Shown: positions 8,512 through 17,625 of the stretch, one piece after another | Numbering within the stretch: the stretch's first letter is position 1 | How the letters are laid out: each line of letters starts with the position of its first letter | Assembly (NCBI RefSeq): GCF_900230185.1 | Contig: NZ_OCSR01000002.1 | Span: forward strand, 4,216,001 to 4,280,000 | From: Burkholderia sp. OK233 | Lineage (GTDB): Bacteria; Pseudomonadota; Gammaproteobacteria; Burkholderiales; Burkholderiaceae | DNA length: 64,000 nucleotides | Reading direction: 5' to 3' | Program-made: the position numbers and the translations under genes | The notes under the pieces: model-generated | What the model saw: only the letters and a program-made list of their open reading frames with translations | Told to the model about the DNA's origin: nothing | Database searches by the model: none

Positions 8512-9594
8512 ATGACCACGCCCGCGACCGTTTTGCCCCGCTGGACCATTGCCGCGCCCTTCGTCGCCTGGATCGTGCTGGGCGTCGCGTATGCGCTGCC
8601 GGGCAACGGGCTGCTGCTCGCGCTGATCGGGGTGGCACTGTGCGCCGCCGTGTTCACAGCGGTACACCATGCGGAAGTGGTCGCGCATCGCGTCGGCGAG
8701 CCGTTCGGCACGCTTGTGCTGGCGGTGGCCGTCACGGTGATCGAGGTCGCGCTGATCGTTTCGGTGATGCTGACGTCCGGGCCGGAAAAGGCCGGGCTTG
8801 CGCGCGACACCGTATTCGCCGCGGTAATGATCGTCTGCAATGGGATCGTGGGTATTTGCCTGCTGGTGGGCGGTATCCGGCATCGCGAGCAGGACTTTCA
8901 AAGTCGTGGCGCTGCGGCTTCACTGGCGGTGCTCGCGTCATTGTCCGTGCTGACCCTGGTCATGCCGAACTACACGACGACCAGCGTCGGCCCGGTTCTG
9001 TCATCGTCGCAACTGGCGTTCGCGGGGGTGTCGTCGCTGGTGCTGTATGGGGTGTTCGTGTTTGTCCAGACCGTGCGGCATCGCGACTACTTTCTTGCCG
9101 GCGTCCCCGACGAGGACGTCCATGCCGCCCCGCCGAGTGCCGGTGTCGCGCTGGCAGCCGGCGGCTTGCTGGTGGTGTGTCTGGTTGCCGTCGTGTTGCT
9201 GGCGAAGGTGCTCTCGCCGGTGGTCGAAACCGCGGTGAAAAATGCGGGCGCACCGCCGGCAGTGGTCGGCATTATCATCGCCGCGCTGGTGCTGCTGCCC
9301 GAAGGACTCGCCGCCGTGCGTGCGGCGCGGGCCGATCGTTTGCAGAACAGCCTGAATCTCGCGCTCGGCTCGGCGCTGGCCAGTATCGGGCTGACCATTC
9401 CGACCGTCGCTTGCGTGTTTTTGTGGACGGGTCAGCCGCTCATACTGGGTATCGACGGCAAGGAAACCGTGCTGCTGATGCTCACATTGGTCGTCGGCAC
9501 CCTGACGCTGAGTTCCGGACGCACGACGATCCTGCAAGGCGCTGTGCATCTGTCGTTGTTCGCGGCGTATCTGTTTCTGTCCTTCGCGCCCTGA
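8512..9594 (+). CDS. chaA: Calcium/sodium-potassium:proton antiporter, ChaA type
   Basis: The 360-residue inner-membrane protein has about 11 hydrophobic segments. The two CaCA-superfamily alpha repeats are visible: GEPFGTLVLAVAVTVIEVAL (about 63-82) and VLLPEGLAAVRAARADRLQN followed by LNLALGSALASIGLTIP (about 260-300), each with the ion-binding glutamate. Length matches E. coli ChaA (366 aa), which exports Ca2+, Na+ or K+ in exchange for protons at alkaline pH. A GGAAG site lies upstream of the ATG. It is transcribed alone, convergent with the LysR gene. Confidence 0.88.
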   Translation: MTTPATVLPRWTIAAPFVAWIVLGVAYALPGNGLLLALIGVALCAAVFTAVHHAEVVAHRVGEPFGTLVLAVAVTVIEVALIVSVMLTSGPEKAGLARDTVFAAVMIVCNGIVGICLLVGGIRHREQDFQSRGAAASLAVLASLSVLTLVMPNYTTTSVGPVLSSSQLAFAGVSSLVLYGVFVFVQTVRHRDYFLAGVPDEDVHAAPPSAGVALAAGGLLVVCLVAVVLLAKVLSPVVETAVKNAGAPPAVVGIIIAALVLLPEGLAAVRAARADRLQNSLNLALGSALASIGLTIPTVACVFLWTGQPLILGIDGKETVLLMLTLVVGTLTLSSGRTTILQGAVHLSLFAAYLFLSFAP

Positions 9595-9638
9595 CGATCG
9601 GCATGGGTCCGCGCTCTACGCACAACGGCCCTGCGCGT

Positions 9639-10532
9639 CTACTCCTCCCAATGCTCCGCAATCCAGTCGCGGAACAGATTCAGCTTCTGCTGATGCGCGA
9701 CTGAGTCCGGATACACGAAGTAATAGCGCCAGCCGGTCTTGAGCACCATATCGAATGGCCGCACGAGCCGCTTGGCCGCGACGTCTTCGTCGATCAAGGC
9801 AAGATCGCTGATAGCAACACCGAAACCCTGCAACGCTGCGTTGGTCGCCATGTCGAGCGTGTCGAAGCTCGGACCGTGCTCGGCGTCAATCACCGGCACA
9901 TTCGCGGCATCCATCTCGGTCATCCTGGCGAGCCACATCTTCCAGTCGCGATGATCGCGCGTCGGATGCAGCAGCGTGTGGCGCGCGAGATCCGCCACCC
10001 CGTCCAGCGGTTTGTCTTTCAGCAGATCAGGCGCGCACACCGGCGTCAGACGCTCCTCGAATAACGGCACGGCCTGCACGTCCGCGCCTGGTGACGAGCC
10101 ATAGATGATCGCCGCGTCGAACGGCTCGAGCTGGAAGTCGACGTCGTGCTGCCAGGTGGTGGTGATCTGCACGTGCAGCTCGGGATACTCGGCCTGGAAG
10201 CGCATGATCTTCGGCAACATCCAGCGCATCACGCAGGTCGGCACTTTCAGTGCGAGATCGGTGCGTTGACGCGTGAGGCGCAGCGATATCTCTTCGATAC
10301 GCGCGAAGCTCTCCTTTACCGCCGGCAGCAACAGTTCGCCTTCGGCGGTCAGTGTCAGGCCTTTCGCATGGCGCTTGAAGAGCGGAAACTTGTAGTAGTC
10401 CTCGAGCGCGATGATTTGCCGGCTTACCGCGCCCTGTGTCAGGCATAGGTGGTCAGCGGCGCGTGTGAAGCTGCGATGCCGCGCGACGGTTTCGAAAATC
10501 TGCAGCGCGTTGAGCGGCGGAAGACGTCGCAT
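9639..10532 (-). CDS. LysR-family regulator, GcvA-like
   Basis: The 297-residue protein has an N-terminal winged HTH (about 1-65) beginning LPPLNALQIFETVARHRSFT, a form typical of the GcvA/AmpR subgroup, and a periplasmic-binding-protein-like effector domain (about 90-297). It is divergent from the polyamine/amino-acid transport operon across 578 bp, so that operon is the likely target. The effector could be the transported substrate; the sequence does not tell which. Confidence 0.88.
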   Translation of the reverse strand: MRRLPPLNALQIFETVARHRSFTRAADHLCLTQGAVSRQIIALEDYYKFPLFKRHAKGLTLTAEGELLLPAVKESFARIEEISLRLTRQRTDLALKVPTCVMRWMLPKIMRFQAEYPELHVQITTTWQHDVDFQLEPFDAAIIYGSSPGADVQAVPLFEERLTPVCAPDLLKDKPLDGVADLARHTLLHPTRDHRDWKMWLARMTEMDAANVPVIDAEHGPSFDTLDMATNAALQGFGVAISDLALIDEDVAAKRLVRPFDMVLKTGWRYYFVYPDSVAHQQKLNLFRDWIAEHWEE

Positions 10533-11110
10533 CTGGATGAGTCCGGTCAGGGATCAGGAAAAGTCATTGCACGGACGTGCGGCGTTGCGTGCCGTCGCGC
10601 CCCTCGAACCCACAGGATACGCGATCAGAATGTTTCGCACGCGTTGCGCGCGGGCAAATATGCATGCATTTCGCTCATGGCGCAGCTGTCAATTCCGGCC
10701 TGGGCGCACCCGCTTGCACCGTCTCAGGGCAGATCCCGCCAGACACCGCACCAGAACCGAGCTTTCCTCATACCTCCCTGCGGCCCGTCCTCGCGAAAAA
10801 ATCATGAACGTTAACCCCGATACGCCACTGGCTTGGCGTTCCCACGGAACATAGCAAATCCGCCGCTAGCATCACGCGACCGCCAACCCATGAGATTCCG
10901 TCATGCGTTCCATGCGCATATTTCGTTTGTTGAGGGATTTTGGCAAACCTAGAGTGCATCAACACGCAACGCATCCGGTATCGCGTGAGGTTGGGTGCTT
11001 GAGGTTGGGTACTTGAAGTTGAATACAGCAAGCAGCGCAAATGGGCGATGCAGCGACAGCGGTCAGAGCGAATATCACCAGGCAACAGGCGTTCAACACA
11101 GGAGACCGCC
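10533..11110. promoter_or_regulatory. Divergent control region of the LysR gene and transport operon
   Basis: The 578 bp contain no gene I can support. Near the operon side there is a tandem direct repeat, gaggttgggtgctt (10987-11000) and gaggttgggtactt (11001-11014), with a third degenerate copy after it. LysR sites (T-N11-A type) should lie here but I cannot single one out. Confidence 0.45.
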
Positions 11111-12205
11111 ATGCAAGAGATCAAACGGGGTAGAAGGCAGGCCATCAAGGCAATCGGCGCAGCACTCGCGGCGTCCACATTGCCGATGCCGTTCATCAAT
11201 CTGAGAGCTCAGGAGCACAACTTCTCCGGCAAGACGCTGCGCTTGCTGACCTGGTCGGACGACACCGGCGCCGCCGCCTTGCGCAACATCGCCGCCACGT
11301 TCACGGCAAAGACCGGCGCCAAGGTGATCGCCGACCGCGCCGACGGCACGTCCGGCATGGTCGCCAAGGTCAAGGCCGCGGGCGATCGCCCCACTTACGA
11401 CGTCATCACCCTGGCCGGTGTCGGCGCGGCGGGTCTCGGCGACTCGGGCCTGCTGATGAAACCCGATCTCGACAAGCTGCCGAATCTGAAGGACGTCGCG
11501 CCGCAATACCGCACGGGTGCGAACGGCTTCGGCGTGGGTTATCTGCTGTGGTCGGACGGGTTGATCTACAACACGTCGACGGTCAAGACAGCGCCGTCGT
11601 CGTACGAAGCACTATGGGACCCGAAGTACGCCGGACGCCTGTTCCTGCCGCCGCCCGAATGGGCCGAAGCGGTGGACCTCGCGATCATTGCCGCGAAAAT
11701 GAACGGCGGCTCGCAACAGAACATCGAGCCAGGCTTCAAGAAACTGATGCAGTTGAAGGACCACGTGATGACGCTCGGCGAGAACCCGAATCAGGTGGCC
11801 GATCTGTTCCGCACCGGTTCGCTCGATATCGGCGGCATCTATTCGCCGGCCTTTTTCCCCGACCAGATCCGCAAGCCCGAGTACAAGATGGGCGTGACCT
11901 ACGGCATGAAGGAAGGCTTCGCCACGCAACTGATGTTCACCGTGATCCCGAAGTCGCATCCCGCCGACAGCGATCTGATCCACGCGTTCATCAACCATTC
12001 GCTCGATGCCGGCGTGCAAGGCCGCATGGCTGCCGACGTGCTGAACGGCCCGGTCAATTCGAAAGCGGTGATTCCGGCCGAGAGCCGCGCGTTCGTGCCG
12101 AGCCCGCAGCAGATCGCCGAGAAAGCGATCCTGCATGACGACAAGGCGCTCGCCGTCGTGCAGCCGGCGTGGATCAAGCGCTACACCGAAATTTTCTCGG
12201 CATGA
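11111..12205 (+). CDS. ABC transporter substrate-binding protein, polyamine type
   Basis: The 364-residue periplasmic protein belongs to the family-1 extracellular solute-binding proteins (PotD/spermidine-putrescine group). The N-terminus carries GRRQAIKAIGAAL, a possible twin-arginine signal, with cleavage near LRAQ. The core starts KTLRLLTWSDDTG and includes GVGYLLWSDGLIYN and WDPKYAGRL, typical of this group. It opens a seven-gene operon; a GGAGA site precedes the ATG. The next gene overlaps it by ATGA. The substrate could be a polyamine, an amino-sugar or another small cation. Confidence 0.87.
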   Translation: MQEIKRGRRQAIKAIGAALAASTLPMPFINLRAQEHNFSGKTLRLLTWSDDTGAAALRNIAATFTAKTGAKVIADRADGTSGMVAKVKAAGDRPTYDVITLAGVGAAGLGDSGLLMKPDLDKLPNLKDVAPQYRTGANGFGVGYLLWSDGLIYNTSTVKTAPSSYEALWDPKYAGRLFLPPPEWAEAVDLAIIAAKMNGGSQQNIEPGFKKLMQLKDHVMTLGENPNQVADLFRTGSLDIGGIYSPAFFPDQIRKPEYKMGVTYGMKEGFATQLMFTVIPKSHPADSDLIHAFINHSLDAGVQGRMAADVLNGPVNSKAVIPAESRAFVPSPQQIAEKAILHDDKALAVVQPAWIKRYTEIFSA

Positions 12206-13185
12206 CCACCATGCTCGCGCGCTTTTCGCGGCGTGCTTCGTCTACGTCAGGCGCGGCGTCGGGTGATGCGTCGGGCGCGGCTTCCGGCTCGCCCGGCGCC
12301 GCATCCCGCGCACCCGACGAGCAGGCGTCCACGGCGCTCTCGAAAGCGCGTCCCTGGCTTCTGCTCGCGCCGATCCTGCTGTTTCTCGCCATTCTTGGCG
12401 CGGCAGCGCTCGTCGTGCTGCGTATGAGCTTCGGTACGCAAGGCAACGAATGGCACGGCTTCACGCTGCAGAACTATGCCGATCTCATCGACGGCTATTT
12501 CCTGAAGTCGTTGTGGCTTACGTTGCGGCTCGCGTTTCAAAGCATGGTCTGCGCCGTGCTGCTGGCGATTCCCGTCGCCCTGGCGATGGCGCGCACCAAG
12601 TCGCGGCTGGCGCGGCGGCTATTGCTGGCGGGTGTACTACTGCCCTTGCTCGTCAATCTGCTGCTGCAAGGTTATGGCTGGCTGATCATTCTCGGCCCGG
12701 CCGGTCTGCTCAATCACGCGCTGCTCGGCAGTGGCCTCGTCGACCGCCCGGTGATGTGGCTGTATCGCGAGCACGGCGTGTTGCTTGGTTTGATTCAGAC
12801 GGCGTTTCCTCTGGCCGTGCTGCCGTTGTCGAGTGCAATGCGAGCGGTCTCGAGCTCGTTTGAAGAAGCCGCGGCCACGCTCGGCGCGACGCGTTGGCAA
12901 ACGCTGCGTCACGTGTTGCTGCCGCTCGCCATGCCGGGTCTCGTGTCCGGCGCCCTGCTCGTGTTCGCCTACAACGCCAGCGCATTCGCCGTGCCCCTGC
13001 TGCTCGGTGGACGCCGTGTGCCGATGCTCGCCGTGCTGGTCCACGACCAGGTCGCGCCTTTGCTGAACTGGCCGGCCGCTTCCGCATCCGGCGTCGTCCT
13101 GATGATCGCGACGCTCACCGTGATGGCGCTGTCGCAGCGGCTCGTGCGCCGTACGCAACATCTTGCCGAGGAGCCTCACGCATGA
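12202..13185 (+). CDS. ABC transporter permease, PotB-like
   Basis: The 327-residue membrane protein starts with a low-complexity Ser/Ala/Gly-rich tail of about 45 residues, then six predicted membrane segments. The EAA loop that docks the ATPase is visible as SFEEAAATLGATRWQTLRHV with LPLAMPGL after it (about 223-250). It overlaps the binding-protein gene by ATGA, so the two are translationally coupled. The N-terminal tail is longer than usual; a start at the next in-frame Met (MLARF) would change it by only three residues. Confidence 0.9.
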   Translation: MTTMLARFSRRASSTSGAASGDASGAASGSPGAASRAPDEQASTALSKARPWLLLAPILLFLAILGAAALVVLRMSFGTQGNEWHGFTLQNYADLIDGYFLKSLWLTLRLAFQSMVCAVLLAIPVALAMARTKSRLARRLLLAGVLLPLLVNLLLQGYGWLIILGPAGLLNHALLGSGLVDRPVMWLYREHGVLLGLIQTAFPLAVLPLSSAMRAVSSSFEEAAATLGATRWQTLRHVLLPLAMPGLVSGALLVFAYNASAFAVPLLLGGRRVPMLAVLVHDQVAPLLNWPAASASGVVLMIATLTVMALSQRLVRRTQHLAEEPHA

Positions 13186-14069
13186 GCACGCCGATCCAGA
13201 CTCCCCTGACGCGCCCCCCGCGTTCACCGCGCCTGCCGCGTTTGCCGATGATCATGCCCGGCCAGCTCGGCAAGGCCACCGCGCTGCTCGCCGCCATCGT
13301 GCTGTTCCTCGCCGCGCTGCCGATCCTGACGATGATCACCATGTCGTTCAGCGCGGCCGACACGCTCGAATTCCCACCGCACGCCTACGGCCTGCATTGG
13401 TACCGCGCGGCGTGGCACAGCTTTGTCTCGCCGGATGCGAGCGACTCGCTCTCGATGGGCGCCGCGCTCAGCACGAGTCTGATCGTCGCGCTCTCGACGA
13501 TGGTCATCGCCACGCTCGTCTCGGTGCCCGCCGCCTACGCACTGAGCCGCTACCGTTTTCGCGGCAAACCCGCGGTCGAACAACTGGTGGCGTTGCCGCT
13601 CGTCTATCCGCTGGTGATGCTCGGCCTGTCGCTGCTGCTGGTGTTCAACGTGCTGCCGATCGAACTCGGCGTATTCCGCCTGATCATCGCGCACGTCATT
13701 CTGGCGCTGCCGTTCACCGTGAAAAATTGCGCGGCATCAGTGGCCTCGATCGGCCCGGAGTTCGAGGAAGCGGCCTGCGTGATGGGCGCGAGCCCAGGCC
13801 GCGCGCTGATCGACGTGATCCTGCCGCTGATGCGCCCCGGCATTCTCGCCGGCATGCTGTTCGCGTTCATCGTCTCGTTCAACGAATTCACGGTGACCTT
13901 CTTCCTGTACGGCATCGACACGATGACGCTGCCGGTGTGGCTCTACAGCCGCACGGTGTCGTCGCTCGATCCGACCGTGTTCTGTTTCGCCGTATTCATT
14001 GTCGCGATCGACTTCGCGCTGATCTGGCTGCTCGAAAAGCTGATCGGCGACGAAGGGGTGGCGCTTTGA
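13182..14069 (+). CDS. ABC transporter permease, PotC-like
   Basis: The 295-residue second channel subunit has six membrane segments and an EAA loop, EFEEAACVMGASPGRALIDV then ILPLMRPGI (about 190-218). It overlaps the preceding permease by ATGA. With the PotB-like subunit it should form the heterodimeric channel of the importer. Pro/Arg-rich residues 5-25 precede the first membrane segment. Confidence 0.9.
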   Translation: MSTPIQTPLTRPPRSPRLPRLPMIMPGQLGKATALLAAIVLFLAALPILTMITMSFSAADTLEFPPHAYGLHWYRAAWHSFVSPDASDSLSMGAALSTSLIVALSTMVIATLVSVPAAYALSRYRFRGKPAVEQLVALPLVYPLVMLGLSLLLVFNVLPIELGVFRLIIAHVILALPFTVKNCAASVASIGPEFEEAACVMGASPGRALIDVILPLMRPGILAGMLFAFIVSFNEFTVTFFLYGIDTMTLPVWLYSRTVSSLDPTVFCFAVFIVAIDFALIWLLEKLIGDEGVAL

Positions 14070-14118
14070 CCACGCTTTCGATTCGCGCTGCGATGACGCC
14101 TTTTTGCTGGAGCATTCG

Positions 14119-15192
14119 ATGACCCATCTAACCTTGCAGGCCGTGACCAAGCGCTTCAACGCGGCCTATGCCGTCGACAGCGTCGATCTGAGCGTGCCCG
14201 ACGGCAAGCTGGTGTGCTTTCTCGGGCCGTCCGGCTGCGGCAAGACCACGCTCTTGCGGATGATCGCCGGGCTGGAAACGCCGAGCTCGGGCAACATAAA
14301 TTTTGCCGGCCGCGACATCACGCATCTGCCCGCGAACCAGCGCGACTTCGGCATGGTGTTCCAGTCGCTTGCGCTGTTTCCGCATATGACGGTCGCGCAG
14401 AACGTCGCGTATCCGCTCAAGCTGCGTAAGACCGCCAAAGAAGCGCAAGCGCGCCGCGTCACTGAATTGCTGGAGCTGATCCAGTTGCCGCATATGGCGA
14501 ACCGGCCGGTCACACAACTCTCCGGCGGCCAACGGCAACGCGTGGCGATTGCGCGCGCGATCGCATCGCAACCGAAACTGCTGCTGCTCGACGAACCGCT
14601 CTCCGCACTCGACGCCAAGCTGCGCGAAGCGATGCAGGTCGAAATCCGCCTGCTGCAACAGCGCCTCGGCATCACGACGATCATGGTCACGCACGACCAG
14701 CGCGAAGCGATGACGATGGCCGACGAGATCGTGGTGATGGAGAAAGGCCGGATTGCGCAGGTCGGCAAACCGCTCGATATTTATCGCGATCCGGTCAGCG
14801 AATTCGTTGCTGACTTCATCGGGCTTGGCAACATCCTGCCGGTCACCTACGACGGCGCGGGCGGCGTCAGTCTGCCGGGCGGAAGGCGTATTGCGGTTGC
14901 GCAACCGGCGCGGGTGCCGGAGTCCAACAGCGATATCCGTCTACTGATCCGGCCGGAGGACGTCTGTGTCAAATCGACGTCCGCCGATGCGGGACAGAAC
15001 CGGCTCGCAGGCACGGTGACTTTTATCCGCGACGTGGGGGCGTCGCTCGAAGCGACGATCGATTGCGCAGGTTTCACCCTGACTGCCGCGACCACGCCGC
15101 GCGAAACGCCCGGGCTGACGCTCGGCATGCCGGTGTTCGCGGAATTGCCACCGCACGCGTGCAAACTGATCGCTGCCCGCGCGGCGCATTGA
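14119..15192 (+). CDS. ABC transporter ATPase, PotA/MalK type
   Basis: The 357-residue ATPase shows Walker A GPSGCGKTT, the Q loop (VFQSLALFPHMTV), the signature LSGGQRQRVAIARA, Walker B LLLLDEPLSALD and the H loop VTHDQ. A C-terminal TOBE-type regulatory domain follows (about 240-357). I chose the ATG at 14119, which follows GGAG; the in-frame TTG at 14104 has no ribosome site. It is the only ATPase in the operon, although a second set of importer genes follows 53 bp later. Confidence 0.92.
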   Translation: MTHLTLQAVTKRFNAAYAVDSVDLSVPDGKLVCFLGPSGCGKTTLLRMIAGLETPSSGNINFAGRDITHLPANQRDFGMVFQSLALFPHMTVAQNVAYPLKLRKTAKEAQARRVTELLELIQLPHMANRPVTQLSGGQRQRVAIARAIASQPKLLLLDEPLSALDAKLREAMQVEIRLLQQRLGITTIMVTHDQREAMTMADEIVVMEKGRIAQVGKPLDIYRDPVSEFVADFIGLGNILPVTYDGAGGVSLPGGRRIAVAQPARVPESNSDIRLLIRPEDVCVKSTSADAGQNRLAGTVTFIRDVGASLEATIDCAGFTLTAATTPRETPGLTLGMPVFAELPPHACKLIAARAAH

Positions 15193-15245
15193 AACGCTCG
15201 CACTGAAACCCATTCCAATACCGAGTTTTCGACAGAGGAAAGACC

Positions 15246-16070
15246 ATGAATCAACCCCAAGTTGCTCAATCGAACGCACGCCGCGTCTTCGCCACCCTCG
15301 CCGCGACGCTAGCCTTCACCGGCCTCGGCGCACTGTGCGCGTTTTCATCTTCCGCGCATGCCGATGCGCTCGACAACATCGCCAAGTCCGGCACGGTACG
15401 CATCGGCGTATTCGAGGACTACCCGCCGTTCGGTTCGATCGGCGCGGACATGAAGCCGATGGGCTACGACATCGACGTCGCCAATCTGATCGGCAAGGCG
15501 CTCAACGCGAAGGTCGAGCTCGTGCAGGTAACCGGCGACAACCGCATGGCCTACCTCGCCGACCACAAGACTGACATGCTGCTTTCAGTCGGCCAGACGC
15601 CGGAACGCGAAAAGGTGATCGACTTCTCGCAGCCCTACGCGCCCTACTACCTCGCCGTCTTCGGCCCGAAAACGCTGCCTGTGAAGAACGCCGCCGACCT
15701 GGCCGGCAAGTCGATTTCGGTTGCGCGCGGCACGCTGGAAGACCTGAGCGTCAGCAAGATCGCACCGCCCAGCGCGACCATCAAACGTTTCGACGATCCT
15801 AACGGCGCAATTTCGGCGTTTCTTTCTGGTCAGGTACAGTTGATGGTAGTCGGCAACGACGTCGGCGCAACGATTCTCGCGCGTCATCCGGCGAACGATC
15901 CCGAGCAGAAGTTCTCGCTGTTCAGCTCGCCGGATCACGTCGGTTTGAACAAGAACGAACCGCGCCTGAAGCAGAAAGTCGACGAAACGATTGCCAAGGC
16001 CCGCAAGGACGGCACCATGAACGCGATTTCGCAGAAATGGCTGCGTGCGCCGCTGCCGGCCGACCTCTGA
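15246..16070 (+). CDS. Amino-acid ABC transporter substrate-binding protein
   Basis: The 274-residue periplasmic protein is a family-3 solute-binding protein (polar amino acid uptake). A signal peptide ends near SAHADAL; the mature protein begins with the family start GTVRIGVFEDYPPFG and contains MGYDIDVANLIGKAL and DMLLSVGQTPEREKVIDFSQPY. A GAGGAAAG site precedes the ATG. It is encoded by the same strand as the polyamine-type importer and very probably the same transcript. The ligand should be an amino acid or derivative. Confidence 0.9.
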   Translation: MNQPQVAQSNARRVFATLAATLAFTGLGALCAFSSSAHADALDNIAKSGTVRIGVFEDYPPFGSIGADMKPMGYDIDVANLIGKALNAKVELVQVTGDNRMAYLADHKTDMLLSVGQTPEREKVIDFSQPYAPYYLAVFGPKTLPVKNAADLAGKSISVARGTLEDLSVSKIAPPSATIKRFDDPNGAISAFLSGQVQLMVVGNDVGATILARHPANDPEQKFSLFSSPDHVGLNKNEPRLKQKVDETIAKARKDGTMNAISQKWLRAPLPADL

Positions 16071-16079
16071 ACCTTTATT

Positions 16080-16106
16080 GCGCGGACCGGCCTGGCCGGC
16101 CCGCGC
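16080..16106 (+). promoter_or_regulatory. Intercistronic hairpin after the binding-protein gene
   Basis: A 13-bp stem with one mismatch (gcgcggaccggcc against ggccggcccgcgc, one-base separation) lies 10 bp after the binding-protein stop and 31 bp before the permease start. Hairpins at this position in ABC operons commonly stabilise the binding-protein message and reduce permease expression. Confidence 0.5.
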
Positions 16107-16137
16107 CGGAGTTTGACCTCACGATGAGCGCCACGCC

Positions 16138-16890
16138 ATGACTTATGCGTTCGATTTCAGCGGCTTCGGCCTCTATGCGGGGCTGCTCGCGCGCGGCGTC
16201 GCCGTCACGCTGGGGCTGACCGCCGTGTCCACCTTGCTCGGCGGTCTCGTCGGCATTGGCGGCGCGAGCATTGCGGTGGCCGGGCCGAAGTGGGCGCGCT
16301 GGGTGGTCGCGACTTATGTCGAGTTGATCCGCAACACGCCCTTCATCGTGCAGTTGTTCTTCATCTTCTTCGGCTTGCCGAGCCTCGGCATTCATATCGA
16401 CGAGGTGCAGGCCGCGATTCTGGCGATGACCGTCAATCTCGGCGCGTACGCGATCGAAATCGTGCGCGCCGGTATCGACTCGATCCCCCGCGGTCAGGTG
16501 CAGGCGGCGCAAGCGCTCGGCCTGCATGGACGGCAAGTGTTTCGCTACGTCGTGCTGCCGCAGGCGGTCGCCAACGTGTTTCCCGCGCTGCTGAGCCAGG
16601 TGCTGATTGTGATGCTTGGTTCGGCGGTGGTCTCGCAGATTTCGGTGCCCGATCTGACCTATGCGGCCAACTTCATCCAGTCACGCAATTTCCGCTCGTT
16701 CGAGAGCTACGTGATCATCACCGCGACGTATCTGGTGTTGTCCATCGTGTTGCGGCAACTCATGAACCGGCTCGGCCGCGGCCTCTTCGCGGGCCGCGTG
16801 GCTCGGGGCGGCAGCAGCGGCAGCGCGCCGCGTAACTGGCGCACCCGCCTGATGTGGCGCGGCGCCCGCACTCTGCCGACGGAGCGTTGA
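16138..16890 (+). CDS. Amino-acid ABC transporter permease
   Basis: The 250-residue membrane protein is of the His/Glu/Gln/Arg/opine family (HEQRo). The conserved YVELIRNTPFIVQLFFIFFG and GIDSIPRGQVQAAQALGL (the EAA-type loop) are present, with five membrane segments. The C-terminal tail of about 30 residues is Arg/Gly/Ser-rich. It is followed 2 nt later by a second permease gene. Partner ATPase is missing from the operon. Confidence 0.9.
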   Translation: MTYAFDFSGFGLYAGLLARGVAVTLGLTAVSTLLGGLVGIGGASIAVAGPKWARWVVATYVELIRNTPFIVQLFFIFFGLPSLGIHIDEVQAAILAMTVNLGAYAIEIVRAGIDSIPRGQVQAAQALGLHGRQVFRYVVLPQAVANVFPALLSQVLIVMLGSAVVSQISVPDLTYAANFIQSRNFRSFESYVIITATYLVLSIVLRQLMNRLGRGLFAGRVARGGSSGSAPRNWRTRLMWRGARTLPTER

Positions 16891-16892
16891 TC

Positions 16893-17549
16893 ATGGTCGA
16901 ATTCACGCTGTGGGACATCGCCCGCAATCTGTTACTCGCCGCCCGCTGGACGGTGTTGTTGTCGCTGATCGCGTTTGTCGGCGGCGGCATTGTCGGGCTG
17001 ATCCTGCTCGCAATGCGCGTGTCGCCGTTGCCGTGGCTGCGGCGGATCGTTGTGGTGTATGTGGAAGTGTTTCAGGGCACACCGTTGCTGATGCAGCTGT
17101 TTCTCGCGTTCTTCGGCCTGCCGTTGCTGGGTGTCGACGTCTCGCCCTGGGTTGCGGCGGCCGTCACGCTGACGCTTTACACCAGCGCGTATCTGGTCGA
17201 TATCTGGCGCGGTTGCGTGGAAGCCGTGCCGCGTGGTCAATGGGCTGCGGGCGCGAGTCTGGGCATGACGTTCAGCCAGCAACTGCGCTACATCATCTGG
17301 CCGCAGGCGCTGAAGATCGCTGTGGCGCCGACGGTCGGCTTCCTCGTGCAGGTGGTGAAGAGCACGGCGCTCGCGTCAATCATCGGCTTCACGGAATTGA
17401 CGAAGACCGGCACGATGATCACCAACGCCGCGTTCCGCCCGTTCCCGATCTACGGCATGGTCGCGATGATTTACTTCGCGATGTGTTTCCCGTTGACGTG
17501 GTATGCGCGGGTACTGGAGAAGCGGCAGAAGGTGGGGCAGCACCGCTGA
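16893..17549 (+). CDS. Amino-acid ABC transporter permease
   Basis: The 218-residue HEQRo-family permease shows YVEVFQGTPLLMQLFLAFFG and CVEAVPRGQWAAGASLGM. It should form a heterodimer with the preceding permease. The start at 16893 follows a GGAG site and lies 2 nt after the stop of its partner. It is the last gene of the operon; a strong terminator follows at 17568. Confidence 0.9.
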   Translation: MVEFTLWDIARNLLLAARWTVLLSLIAFVGGGIVGLILLAMRVSPLPWLRRIVVVYVEVFQGTPLLMQLFLAFFGLPLLGVDVSPWVAAAVTLTLYTSAYLVDIWRGCVEAVPRGQWAAGASLGMTFSQQLRYIIWPQALKIAVAPTVGFLVQVVKSTALASIIGFTELTKTGTMITNAAFRPFPIYGMVAMIYFAMCFPLTWYARVLEKRQKVGQHR

Positions 17550-17567
17550 CGCTTTCTGCGGGCCCAT

Positions 17568-17606
17568 AAAAAAGCGGCAACCGTTTTGCACGGTTGCCGC
17601 TTTTTT
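17568..17606. terminator. Bidirectional rho-independent terminator
   Basis: A 10-bp stem (gcggcaaccg / cggttgccgc) with loop ttttgca is flanked by six adenines on the left and six thymines on the right, so it can end transcription on both strands. It lies between the transport operon and the convergent cytochrome operon. Confidence 0.92.
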
Positions 17607-17625
17607 CGTTGCCGGCCCGATGCCT

